Positions 1 through 8,500 of a stretch of DNA of 64,000 nt are shown here, in pieces. The position numbers and the translations under genes were made by a program. The DNA is taken from contig JALGSU010000002.1 of assembly GCA_029821735.1 (NCBI GenBank), positions 248,001 through 312,000 of the forward strand. Direction: 5' to 3'. Below the pieces are notes generated by a model, which saw nothing but the letters and a program-made list of their open reading frames with translations, was not told where the DNA came from and made no database searches. This DNA comes from Candidatus Zipacnadia bacterium (GTDB lineage: Bacteria > Armatimonadota > Zipacnadia > Zipacnadales > UBA5352). Positions within the stretch are counted from its first letter, which is position 1. Every line of letters starts with the position of its first letter.

Positions 1-2
1 TC

Positions 3-353
3 TGGCCGCCCGACGTGCACTTCACCCAGAAGGCGTGGGCGTCGGTGGAGGCGGGTGGCGATGACTGGCTGCAGTTCGACTGGCCCGGCACGATCACTGC
101 CTCTCGCGTCATCGTCTATTGGCAGATCTTCGAGAGCAAGACCATGGCGGCGCAGCAACTCCTGATCCAGATCCCCGATGGCGATGGCTGGCGCACGGTG
201 CGCGAGGCCACGCCACACCCCGATGACGCGGGCACTGTCATCACCTTTGACGCTATCGAGACGACCGCCCTCAGGATCGTGCAGCCCGCCAACCAAGGCC
301 CGAAACACCGCCCTAATCTCATGTGGATCACTGAGGTGCAGGTCGGTGAATAA
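3..353 (+). CDS. C-terminal end of a discoidin-like (F5/8 type C fold) protein, 5' truncated by window edge
   Basis: The frame is open from the first bases of the window, so the start lies upstream and only about 116 residues are visible. The visible part has the alternating pattern of a galactose-binding-like beta-sandwich: a Trp-rich start (WLQFDWPG), then I/V-rich strands (SRVIVYWQ) and an RIVQP-type strand near the end. This resembles F5/8 type C (discoidin) domains, which bind carbohydrate and are usually appended to secreted glycoside hydrolases. The stop codon overlaps the GTG start of the next gene by 8 bases, so the two are probably one operon. The catalytic part, if any, is outside the window. 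Confidence 0.6.
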   Translation, partial: WPPDVHFTQKAWASVEAGGDDWLQFDWPGTITASRVIVYWQIFESKTMAAQQLLIQIPDGDGWRTVREATPHPDDAGTVITFDAIETTALRIVQPANQGPKHRPNLMWITEVQVGE

Positions 354-2395
354 GTGCCTCCGCATCGCCGCGCTGTCGCTGGCCATTGTCTCCGCCTCAG
401 CTCTGCACGCTGCTGACTGGACCTACAACATGGCCTTCACCCAGTGGTCTGGCTCCAACGATGCCGACCGCTACTACACGACCACTCCCGAATCATGCGA
501 AGCGAGAGCAGCCCTGATTGCCGACGCCGGGTACACCGCCGTCATTCTCAGTGGCTACCATTTCAGGCTCAACTTCCTCGACCGCGACGAGGACCTGCGC
601 CGCACCGTCGCGTTCATCACAGAGGCCTGTCACCGGCATGGCCTAAAGGTCATCGAACACATCGACCTCACCGTGCACTACTACGATGGCTACCCGCTGG
701 TTTTCGAGCATCCCGACTGGCTCCAGGTGCACGCTGCGGACATGATGACGCGCCACCGCATCTACTGCCCGAACAACCCGGATTTCCAGCGCTTCTATCT
801 CGACTACGTCCGACGATTCCAGCAGGACACCAACATCGATGCCTGGCAGATGGACGAGGTCCAGTGGCTGGGTCGCGGCTATTGCGGCTGCAGGCACTGT
901 CGGGCGAAGTGGCAGCAGGACATGGGGCGCCCTTACCCAGCCGTTGAGGCGCCTGGCTTCTTCGACCGGGCTCTGGAGGCCCCCGAGTACCGCGACTGGA
1001 TGCGCTGGCGCGGCAAAGCGCTCAATGACTTCAGGCGCCTCGTCCGCGAGGAGTTGCAGGCCATCCGCCCTGACGTGAAGCTCTTCAAGTACACCACCGC
1101 CGACCAGGCCAGTCCTTTCGTCTGGACACGCGGCTCAGACTACGAGACAACCATGACGGTCGTGGACACCGTCGGGACAGAGATCAACCCCGTACCGTTC
1201 GACGGCTACGTCAATCTCCAGGAGCAACTCACCTGTCGGCGCGCGCTGTCTGAGGCATCCGGTCGGGCGGCGTGGGCGAAGTTCGACATCACCATCCCCT
1301 CGGCATACTTCTGCTGGGCTTTCGGCCGCATGCAGCGCCAGTCGCTGTGGTGGTCACTAAACCCCGAAAACGATGATCCACGTCCCGCTGACCTGCTCAA
1401 CTGGCCATGGCAGATGGACGACGCGGCAGCGTCCACCGATGCGGATGTGGGCGTGCTGCTCTCCAAATCGACGCGAGATCTGCGCTACGATCAGGACTAT
1501 TTCGCGGTCGAGTTCCACGGCTGGCTGCAGTCCCTCCTGCTCGCGCCACAGGACGTCAAAGTTCTACTCGAGAGCCAACTTCTCGCCGACCCGGGGCAGC
1601 TCGATCGCCTTAAGCTGCTGGTTCTCCCCAACTGCACCTCGATCGCTCCGGCGCAAGCCGAAGCCCTGCTGACATGGGTTCGCTCCGGTGGCCGCCTGAT
1701 CATGACTGTCGACTCGGGCACGCTCGATGCGAACGGTGAGCCGGCGCCTGATCCGTTCATCGCCCATGCCGGCGTAGCTATCACGGACCGGGCAACCCGC
1801 ACCGTGAAGCTCAGCCTGGCACCAGAGGGCGAGTACGAAGTGGACTACAGACACATCTCGACCGCACCGAATTCCACCGTCATTGCCACTATGGCCGTCG
1901 ATGGAAAGACACTCCCCCTGCTCACTTCGCGCCGGGAGGGCGAAGGGTCGATCCACTACGTCGCTGCGAAGCTCGGGGCGCCCGCATACGAGGACCGTCA
2001 ACTCTCCAGCCACTACCGCAAAGACGGTTTCCGCCCACCCGCCGATCCTCGCGCCATCGACATGATCCAAGGGATAGCTGCGCGGGTCCTCGGTGACGCG
2101 CCAGTCTTCCGGTTGACTGGCGCGCCACGGGGCCTCATCGCCAGCGTCTACCGCACGGAGCACGATGGCCGACCGGTCCGGGCCATCCATCTGCTCAACT
2201 GCTCCGGGCGATCCCTCAGCGAGGGAGACCCGGTCGAGTTTGACAAAGACAATCCGCCGTCTACGCCCGATGCTCGCTTCACCAGAGCTCACAGAACCAT
2301 TGCCAATCTCTGCGACCGATGACGCGCCAGGAACCGTGCTGCCCGTGCCTGCTGCCAGCTTCGCCACCTACGGAGTGATCTGGGCCTATGATTAG
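346..2395 (+). CDS. Secreted TIM-barrel glycoside hydrolase-like protein with beta-galactosidase-type C-terminus; apparent frameshift near 2255-2275
   Basis: A GTG start at 346 begins a clear signal peptide (hydrophobic core, cleavage after a LHA site). Next comes a barrel-like domain with the QMDEV acidic motif and a CGC..CR cysteine cluster, typical of GH42-like and hypothetical GHL6-type hydrolases. A Rossmann-like domain follows (about residues 370-450), ending in the RSGGRLIMT strand of the beta-galactosidase trimerisation domain. The first frame stops at 2322 (658 aa). In the next frame an unmistakable family C-terminus runs from about 2270 to 2395, ending VLPVPAASFATYGV. Its TAG stop overlaps the ATG of the following gene (ATGATTAG). 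Loss of one C from the CCC at about 2266-2268 would restore one frame of about 682 aa. The substrate is unknown. Confidence 0.7.
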
Positions 2396-3581
2396 CACCC
2401 GTGCACTGTGGTTGCTGCTGACCGTCTTGGTGGCTGCCCCAACTTGCGCCCAGTTCACACTGCAGTCGCCATACCCTCTGGAGATCACGTTCGGTGATGA
2501 GCCCCTCATCCTGAACCGTTCGGTGGCCCCGGAGCTAGAGGGCCAACCGTCAATCGGCGAAACTCAGGCGGAGGGTTGGGAGAGTCTGCTCCAGGTCTGG
2601 CACGCGGCCCCGGGATCTCGCATGCGGCAGGAAATCGCGCTTCGCTCAGACCGCATCGAGCTTACTCATCTGCGAATCGTCGACCCCGACACTACAGGCT
2701 CGCAGAGCGCTGGCCTGCTGCTGACCCATGGTCTGCTTGACGGGGCCCGGGTTGAGATCATTGGCACTCCTCAACCAGCGGGTAGCGCAACGGCCGATGG
2801 TCGGGTGCTGCACACCCCCGCGGGCCCGATCGACTTTGACTGCAACCCTCGCGGCTTCTGGGTCGGCTCCTACAACCTGACCAAAGCGGCGTCCCGCTGG
2901 TCGCTCTCGCGCACTGACGATGGCTGGCTTCTCGTGGCCACTCACGGAAAATCCCGCCGAGGCGCATTGCACGACGCCAAACTGGTTATCAGCACTGGCT
3001 CGACTCGCCCAGTAGATGACGTCCACCCGGTAACGCGTACACGCTGGACCGACCCCTACACTGCTGCATTTCGGGTGAACATGGGAGCGACGCCTGTCCC
3101 CAAGTATGAGATGTGCGTGACACAGACGGCGGGAGATGACTGGGCGGCATCGTGGAGCGATGCGGAGGGCCTCCGCCCGGAACGCGACGAACGCTTTGTG
3201 GACGTGTCACCGGTCCGCGTAGAAGGCGTCGCGCTGGCGGATCCGGAGAAGCCAGCGCGACTGCGGATGCGCGTTGAGCGCGATGGATGGTATCTCGTGA
3301 GCCTGCTCGTCGGCTCAGCCGATCGGGCGATGGGCCCGTGCGACCTCTTCGCCGGGCACGGCGAACCACGTACCACCCCGACGGTCGCGGCGGGCGAATA
3401 CGGCTCATGGCCAGTGATCGCCCGCGCAACTGATGGCTTGATTACGGTCAGCATCACCGGCAACTGCCGCGTGGTGGCCGCTCAAGCCGCGGTCATGATG
3501 TACGCGAATGAGGACTACCTCGTGGAGCGCTCGTGGTGGGTCTCAGAGGACTTCCACCCCGACGACGATCTCCCACTGTAG
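2388..3581 (+). CDS. Secreted protein of unknown function
   Basis: This 397-residue protein begins with a signal peptide (MISTRALWLL, cleaved after CAQ). The rest looks beta-rich, with no transmembrane segment and no motif I recognise. The second half (about residues 270-380) has the spacing of a carbohydrate-binding-like beta-sandwich (RMRVERDGWYLV, ITVSITGNC). The start overlaps the restored stop of the preceding glycosidase, which suggests translational coupling and a shared role in extracellular glycan handling. The gene ends 6 bases before the convergent gene below. Function beyond 'secreted, probably glycan-associated' is inference. Confidence 0.6.
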   Translation: MISTRALWLLLTVLVAAPTCAQFTLQSPYPLEITFGDEPLILNRSVAPELEGQPSIGETQAEGWESLLQVWHAAPGSRMRQEIALRSDRIELTHLRIVDPDTTGSQSAGLLLTHGLLDGARVEIIGTPQPAGSATADGRVLHTPAGPIDFDCNPRGFWVGSYNLTKAASRWSLSRTDDGWLLVATHGKSRRGALHDAKLVISTGSTRPVDDVHPVTRTRWTDPYTAAFRVNMGATPVPKYEMCVTQTAGDDWAASWSDAEGLRPERDERFVDVSPVRVEGVALADPEKPARLRMRVERDGWYLVSLLVGSADRAMGPCDLFAGHGEPRTTPTVAAGEYGSWPVIARATDGLITVSITGNCRVVAAQAAVMMYANEDYLVERSWWVSEDFHPDDDLPL

Positions 3582-3587
3582 CGGGCC

Positions 3588-4364
3588 TCAGAGCCCCAGC
3601 AACCGGGCTGCAGTGCCGGATCGGATCAGGTCCTTCTCGTCCTCGCTCGCGGCGAGCACGTCCAGCTTCACCAACGCTGGATCGGCATACTTGAATGGCA
3701 TACCCGTGCCGAAGACCAGCCGGTCGGCGCCCAGATTGTCCATCAGGGCGCGCGTCTCATCGGCCATCACCGCGCTGAGCCGTGATAAGCCGATGAAGTA
3801 GTTCGGCGGCAGGTCATTGTCAGGCTTACCCAGGCGCGCCCCAACGTAGCCGGCACCGTTGAGCAGCACGAAGCTCGCCTCTGGATGTGCCTCGACCAAC
3901 CCCGCGATGTCGCCATGGTCAAGGTCGGGGATCTCGAGCAACCAGTGCCGTTGGCGTTGGTCGATCTGCCGGAGCGGCATCGAGATGACCAGCCCGAGCT
4001 CAGTCGCTGCTGCCACCAACTCGTGGCAGGCCCCATCGACCAATCGGTAGTTGTGGTAGTTCGGGTAGAGCCGCAGCCCCTTGAAGCCGAACTGCTCAGC
4101 GCACACCCGCAGGTCGTGTTCCCAGCCAGCGTAGGTCGGGTTGATGACCGCGAACGAGACTATGCGATCGCTGTAGGGCTCGGTCTCCTCGGCCAGTTCC
4201 TCGTTGCCTGCCTGCGAGTTCTTGTAGAAGATGGCGCTTGCGCTGGACACACACGCCATGTCGATGCCCTTGCTGTCCATCAGAGCAACGAGCTCGGGCG
4301 CCGTGTTGTGCCGAAGTCGCCGGAAGGGCCAGTGCCCCAGATACGCGTTCATGTCAATGAGCAT
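3588..4364 (-). CDS. Amidohydrolase_2-fold protein lacking the usual metal ligands
   Basis: The 258-residue sequence has the spacing of the amidohydrolase 2 (ACMSD-like) TIM barrel: an N-terminal strand MLIDMNAYLGHW, GFKGLRLYPNY in the middle, SFVLLNGAGY, and a C-terminal LVFGTGMPF. In active members these places hold H-x-H, a histidine after strand 5 or 6, and an aspartate (GSD-x-P). Here the first motif reads N-A-Y, the LLNG position has no histidine, and GTGMP has no aspartate. It is therefore either a pseudoenzyme or works without the usual metal site. The start is set by a GGAGGGG Shine-Dalgarno sequence. It follows its intact paralogue after 2 bases, so the pair may be one functional unit. 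Confidence 0.75.
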   Translation of the reverse strand: MLIDMNAYLGHWPFRRLRHNTAPELVALMDSKGIDMACVSSASAIFYKNSQAGNEELAEETEPYSDRIVSFAVINPTYAGWEHDLRVCAEQFGFKGLRLYPNYHNYRLVDGACHELVAAATELGLVISMPLRQIDQRQRHWLLEIPDLDHGDIAGLVEAHPEASFVLLNGAGYVGARLGKPDNDLPPNYFIGLSRLSAVMADETRALMDNLGADRLVFGTGMPFKYADPALVKLDVLAASEDEKDLIRSGTAARLLGL

Positions 4365-4366
4365 GG

Positions 4367-5134
4367 CTACTTACCCCTCCGCGAGAGAATGTGTTGCATG
4401 TTCCCGCCCATGATCTTGCGTCGATCCTCGTCACTGATCTGTGCCGCCTGCATCTTCCCGATGCCGGCCGTCATCGACATGTCGCACGCGAACAGCAGCC
4501 TATCGGCCCCCAGCACCTCAACCGCCATCTCGATCATGCCCTCATCCACCACGCTGCCACTCGTGTCGAGATACGCGCTCGGCGCGTCACGCAGCGCCTT
4601 GATCGTCCACTCCCAGTCGCCACCCCCGCCGATGTGTCCGCATATGATCATGGCCTCCGGGTACCGGCGGGCGGTCTCCGCCACCATCGCCCCGTCGGAG
4701 ATGCGTGGCTGGCTCTCGAAGTAGAAATGCATGTGTCCTGCGTGCTCTAGCACCGGCACGCCCAACTCAATGCAGAGCTCAACCACCGGCCATATGACCG
4801 GCTCATTGAAGAAATACTCGTTGTATAACTTCACACCGATGAAACCCAGTTCCTCAACGCAGTACCGGATTTCGTCCAACGCAACCTGGCCGTAGCCAGA
4901 GTTGACGTAGCAGTAGGGCAATATGCGACCGGGGTACTGATCGGTCGCCTCCTTTGCCCAGCGATTGCCCTGTATGAAATCCTCGGGCACGGCTGGCCGG
5001 CGGGACGTCAAGAGCGAACAGGCAAGCTGGTCGATGCCAAGCCTGTCGGCAGCATCGATGAATCTGCGGTCCTGTTCCTCCCAGCCGGCGTTGCCCCAGC
5101 GAGCCGCCAGGTGTGCATGTGCGTCTATGACCAT
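4367..5134 (-). CDS. Amidohydrolase family (amidohydrolase_2) metal-dependent hydrolase
   Basis: A 255-residue amidohydrolase-fold protein with the expected metal-ligand motifs: D-A-H-A-H at the N-terminus, GVKLYNEYF, EHAGH in mid-barrel, CGHIGGGG, and ACDMS for the C-terminal aspartate. The ATG at 5134 is preferred over a longer frame because GAGGAGG lies just upstream and the HxH strand then begins at residue 2. Family members hydrolyse or decarboxylate cyclic and carboxylated substrates; which one cannot be told here. It is immediately upstream of the degenerate paralogue (2-base gap) and 13 bases downstream of a membrane-anchored protein, giving a three-gene minus-strand operon. Confidence 0.82.
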   Translation of the reverse strand: MVIDAHAHLAARWGNAGWEEQDRRFIDAADRLGIDQLACSLLTSRRPAVPEDFIQGNRWAKEATDQYPGRILPYCYVNSGYGQVALDEIRYCVEELGFIGVKLYNEYFFNEPVIWPVVELCIELGVPVLEHAGHMHFYFESQPRISDGAMVAETARRYPEAMIICGHIGGGGDWEWTIKALRDAPSAYLDTSGSVVDEGMIEMAVEVLGADRLLFACDMSMTAGIGKMQAAQISDEDRRKIMGGNMQHILSRRGK

Positions 5135-5147
5135 CGCCGTCGCCTCC

Positions 5148-5678
5148 TCAAGGCGTGCGCGCTTGTGGATCATCAAAATGCGCAATGCTCATGATCTTCT
5201 GAGTGTGATCAGGGACCCACTGATAGCCTGTGTCAGTGCTATGGAAGTAACCGAGATACAGACCGCTCCTGCAGTCCGGGCCCGATGGCACGAACTGAAA
5301 GCCAGTCATGTCAATCCATATCTCCCCACTCACGCTGCGCAAGTGGACCCAGCGCTTGCCCTCGGAGTTAGCGAGGAACATGTGCATCTTCCCACCGTAG
5401 AGCCACGGGTTCAGTTCGCGGCGCAGACGACCACGCCGCTGCCACACCGTCAGGTCATAGGTGCACGGGTCAAGGAAGGCAGTGGGGTCCACATGTTCCC
5501 GGACCACGACCCGTCCCAACCCGTCCGGCAGGATCGCTTGTGCGATTGTTGTCTTCGGGCGAATGATCTCGTACACGCCCAAGGCAACCCCGGCCAGCAA
5601 CAGTGCGGCGTATGAATACACAATCCACCTGGTCACAGTCACCGGACCGGCCGCCCTCGGTATCTGTCTACCTGCCAT
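5148..5678 (-). CDS. Membrane-anchored hypothetical protein
   Basis: This 176-residue protein has one hydrophobic segment near the N-terminus (about residues 19-39, YSYAALLLAGVALGVYEI) preceded by arginines, so it is probably a single-pass inner-membrane protein with an outside domain. The soluble part contains a basic stretch (RRGRLRREL) and several aromatic strands. I recognise no family. It is the first gene of the minus-strand operon with the two amidohydrolase-like genes. The start has only a weak ribosome binding site. Confidence 0.55.
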   Translation of the reverse strand: MAGRQIPRAAGPVTVTRWIVYSYAALLLAGVALGVYEIIRPKTTIAQAILPDGLGRVVVREHVDPTAFLDPCTYDLTVWQRRGRLRRELNPWLYGGKMHMFLANSEGKRWVHLRSVSGEIWIDMTGFQFVPSGPDCRSGLYLGYFHSTDTGYQWVPDHTQKIMSIAHFDDPQARTP

Positions 5679-5778
5679 CCCACGACCATCCCATGAGTTC
5701 CGCCGCCGCTAGTCCGAATCCTGCCGCCACCGGGAGGATTGCGCGCCCCTTCGGCGAACCGTCCGCCGGAGGTGCACG

Positions 5779-6927
5779 ATGACACCGCGCGAACGCGTGC
5801 TAACCACGCTCCGCTTCCAGGAGCCTGACCGCGTCCCGTTCTTCGAGCAGGGAGTCGCCTCTAACGTCGCCTCGGAGATACTGGGACGGAGCGCGGTCAC
5901 CGGCGGCGGCGGGGCGCGCTACCAGTCCATGCTTGCCGGCTGGCAGAGCGGTGAGGCGTACCAGGAGATGCATGAACGCGCACGCGACGACTGGGCTGAC
6001 CTGATCGATGTGATGGACATGGACGCGGTCACCGGGGCGTGGACGTCCGGCGGCATCCCCACTGCGCGACTGGACGACGTCACCTTCCGCTTCGATGACC
6101 CCGCCACCGACACCTACACAATCCAACGCTATGACGCGGACAGCGATACCGTCTACGAGGTCGACAGCTCCCTTCGCAGTGAAGGCATGTCTGCGCTCGA
6201 GCGGACCATGGCCTACCGCATGCAGCACTACGTGCCCCCATCGCCAAATCCAGATGCATACACCGACTTGAAGTGGTATATCGACCGATTCCACCCGCGG
6301 CGCGCTGTGGCCGGTTCAGCTGGCCTCAGCATCCCCAACCGACCCGAGGTCTGGCTGGAGGCGATCGCATCGAGGCGCCACTTGGTCGAATCCCACCTCG
6401 ACATGCAGTGCGAACAGGCCTGCGCTGCGATTGAGGCCCAGGCCGGGCTCGGCGCAGACTTCATCTGGGGCGGCGGCGACTTGGCTGCCACGCGCGGGCC
6501 ACTGTATTCCCCACGTGACTTCCGCGAGTTGATGCTCCCACGCCTGAAGAAGATGACCGAAGTCTGCGACCGGCATGGACTGGTGTACTTCTTCCGCACA
6601 GACGGCTGGTTGTGGCCCATCACCGATGATCTGTTCGTCAACTCCGGCGTAAAAGGTTTCGGAGAGATCGACGCCGTGGCGGGAATGGATTTGGGCGAAA
6701 TACGGGCGAAGTTGCCCCATCTGGTTTTGTGGGGTAACGTCGATTGCGCGGGCGCGCTGGTCGGTGGCACACCAGCCGAGGTCGCTGCAGAGACTCGCTC
6801 CTGCATTGATAAGGCCGCGGCAGGTGGAGGATATATTCTTGGCTCGTCGAATGTCATCCACTCAGAGTGCCAGACCTCGAACTTCGAGACGATGGTCGAC
6901 ACCTGCCGCGAGTACGGTGTCTACTGA
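5779..6927 (+). CDS. Uroporphyrinogen decarboxylase (URO-D)-like protein
   Basis: The 382-residue sequence opens with the family hallmark TPRERVLTTLRFQEPDRVPFF (shortened here to its start) and has the URO-D TIM-barrel layout. This long-form subgroup includes MtaA/CmuA-like methyltransferases and many uncharacterised proteins in carbohydrate-degrading bacteria; it is not the heme enzyme HemE. At the place where methyltransferase members carry a zinc-binding HxC, this protein reads FRTDG, unlike its paralogue at 23101-24108, which has HSCG. The start is fixed by GGAGG 6 bases upstream. It is read in the same direction as the liv operon but is separated from it by a strong promoter, so a functional link is uncertain. 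Confidence 0.8.
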   Translation: MTPRERVLTTLRFQEPDRVPFFEQGVASNVASEILGRSAVTGGGGARYQSMLAGWQSGEAYQEMHERARDDWADLIDVMDMDAVTGAWTSGGIPTARLDDVTFRFDDPATDTYTIQRYDADSDTVYEVDSSLRSEGMSALERTMAYRMQHYVPPSPNPDAYTDLKWYIDRFHPRRAVAGSAGLSIPNRPEVWLEAIASRRHLVESHLDMQCEQACAAIEAQAGLGADFIWGGGDLAATRGPLYSPRDFRELMLPRLKKMTEVCDRHGLVYFFRTDGWLWPITDDLFVNSGVKGFGEIDAVAGMDLGEIRAKLPHLVLWGNVDCAGALVGGTPAEVAAETRSCIDKAAAGGGYILGSSNVIHSECQTSNFETMVDTCREYGVY

Positions 6928-7026
6928 AGGCGTATTCGGGCGGTTATCACGCCACAGGGCGGGCCATCTGGGTCGGCGCATTGTGCCTGAGATGCATTTC
7001 TTTGTCCAGCGGAACTGCTCTCAGCT

Positions 7027-7055
7027 TTGACAAGCGCGCCATCTTTATCTACACT
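7027..7055 (+). promoter_or_regulatory. Sigma-70-type promoter of the liv operon
   Basis: A perfect -35 box TTGACA (7027-7032) is followed after exactly 17 bases by TACACT (7050-7055), which matches 4 of 6 positions of the -10 consensus. It lies 75 bases before the GTG start of the substrate-binding protein. The implied start of transcription is near 7062, leaving a leader of about 68 bases. Confidence 0.65.
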
Positions 7056-7130
7056 GACGTACTAGCGTATCCGTTGCGCCGTGTGCACACCGACTGACCG
7101 AGACGTTCATACGGGAAAGGGAGGCACCTC

Positions 7131-8360
7131 GTGCATAAAGTACACGCCGGCACCATGTTGTGTATGTTGGGTATCGTTGCGCTCCTCGTCGCTCTGACCG
7201 GCTGTCCCGAGCCACCGTCAGAAACCCCCGAGGTCGTCATGGAAGTGCCCGAGGACGGGGCTGAGACCCCCGAGGTAGCAGCGCCCGAAGGGGACCCCAT
7301 CAAGATCGGCGGCATCTTCGCCACAACCGGCCCTGCGGCCGCTCTGGGTCAGCCCGAGGCCGACACCGCTCGCATGATCGAAGAGATGGTCAATGCTGAG
7401 GGTGGCATTGACGGTCGCCCGCTTCAGATCATCATCCGTGACACCAAAGGTGATGAGACCGAAGCCCTGAAGGCTATCATGGAGCTCGTCGAGAAGGAGG
7501 GCGTGATTGCCATCGCTGGCCCCAGTCGCAGCGGCACCACGCTCGGTATTATCGACGCCATCGAGAAGGCTGAGGTGCCGCTGGTCTCGTGTGCGGCAGC
7601 CGCCAAGATCACCACGCCCGTCAAGAAGTGGGTCTTCAAGACCCCGCAGACCGACGCCCACGCCGTCGAGACCATCTTCGGCTACCTGAACGACAAGGGC
7701 ATCAGCAAGATCGCGGTTATCAGCGCGTCCAGCGGCTTTGGCGTTGCTGGTCTCGAGCAGCTCGAGGCACAGGCCGAGGGCGCGGGCATCGCGATTACCA
7801 CCGCCGAGCAGTTCCAGGACACTGACACGGACATGACCTCTCAGCTCACCCGCATCAAGGGCACTGACGCTGAAGCGGTCGTCTGCTGGGGCATCGGCCC
7901 CGCCCCGGCTCTCGTAGCCAAGAACATGATGCAGCTGCAGATGGAGATCCCGCTCATCCAGAGCCACGGTGTTGCGAACAAGCGCTTCATCGAGGCTGCC
8001 GGCGATGCCGCCAATGGCGTCATCCTCCCGGCCGGGAAACTCCTCGTCGCTGACCAGCTTGACGATTCAGAGGCCCAGAAGGAAGTCCTCTTGGCCTACA
8101 AAGAGGCTTTCGAGACCAAGTACGAGCGTGACGCCGACACATTCGGCGGCCACTCGTGGGACGCTGTGCAGATCATCCTCGCCGGTATCCGTGAGGGCGG
8201 CGAAGATCGAGCCGCCGTCCGAGATGCCATCGAGAGTACCACCGGGTTCATCGGCACCGGCGGTGTGTTCAACTACACCGCGGAAGACCACTACGGTCTC
8301 ACCGCCGACGCGTTCGTCATGATCGAGATCGTCGACGGAGAGTGGCAGCTCGCTAAGTAA
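7131..8360 (+). CDS. livJ: Branched-chain amino acid-type ABC transporter substrate-binding lipoprotein
   Basis: A 409-residue type I periplasmic binding protein (Leu/Ile/Val family). The GTG start has GGGAGG just upstream. The signal peptide ends in a lipobox, LTGC, with the lipidated cysteine at residue 25, followed by an acidic proline-rich linker (repeated PE pairs) to about residue 45. The binding fold then starts with IKIGGIFATTGPAA and contains the typical GPSRSGTT loop. The protein would be anchored at the outer face of the membrane and deliver ligand to LivHM. It is first in a livJ-H-M-G-F operon and is followed by a strong hairpin that may favour its expression. The symbol reflects family and position; the ligand (amino acid, amide or aromatic acid) is not proven. 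Confidence 0.9.
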   Translation: MHKVHAGTMLCMLGIVALLVALTGCPEPPSETPEVVMEVPEDGAETPEVAAPEGDPIKIGGIFATTGPAAALGQPEADTARMIEEMVNAEGGIDGRPLQIIIRDTKGDETEALKAIMELVEKEGVIAIAGPSRSGTTLGIIDAIEKAEVPLVSCAAAAKITTPVKKWVFKTPQTDAHAVETIFGYLNDKGISKIAVISASSGFGVAGLEQLEAQAEGAGIAITTAEQFQDTDTDMTSQLTRIKGTDAEAVVCWGIGPAPALVAKNMMQLQMEIPLIQSHGVANKRFIEAAGDAANGVILPAGKLLVADQLDDSEAQKEVLLAYKEAFETKYERDADTFGGHSWDAVQIILAGIREGGEDRAAVRDAIESTTGFIGTGGVFNYTAEDHYGLTADAFVMIEIVDGEWQLAK

Positions 8361-8385
8361 CCCCTCTGTCATCAAGTAGAACCTT

Positions 8386-8421
8386 GGGCGCGCTGCGTCT
8401 CTTCGACGCGGCGCGCCCTTT
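8386..8421 (+). terminator. Rho-independent terminator or attenuator between livJ and livH
   Basis: GGGCGCGC at 8386-8393 pairs with GCGCGCCC at 8411-8418. The inner bases (TGCGTC and GACGCG) extend the stem, leaving a small TCTTC loop, and three T residues follow. Placed 26 bases after the binding-protein stop, it would leave most transcripts with only the binding protein, a common arrangement in ABC importer operons. Confidence 0.75.
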
Positions 8422-8500
8422 ACTCATTGGCCCGCTTCCTATATCATGCCCGCTACGGACCATCGCAGGCAGGCCGCCTCACTTGCGGAGCACACTCGTC

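Noticed and set aside
1564..2367. 267-codon open frame on the minus strand
   Set aside because: It lies opposite the glycosidase gene, and its residue use (long runs of Arg, Gly and Ala) is an antisense shadow of GC-rich coding DNA.
3885..4724. 279-codon plus-strand frame
   Set aside because: It spans both amidohydrolase genes on the other strand and has no recognisable domain.
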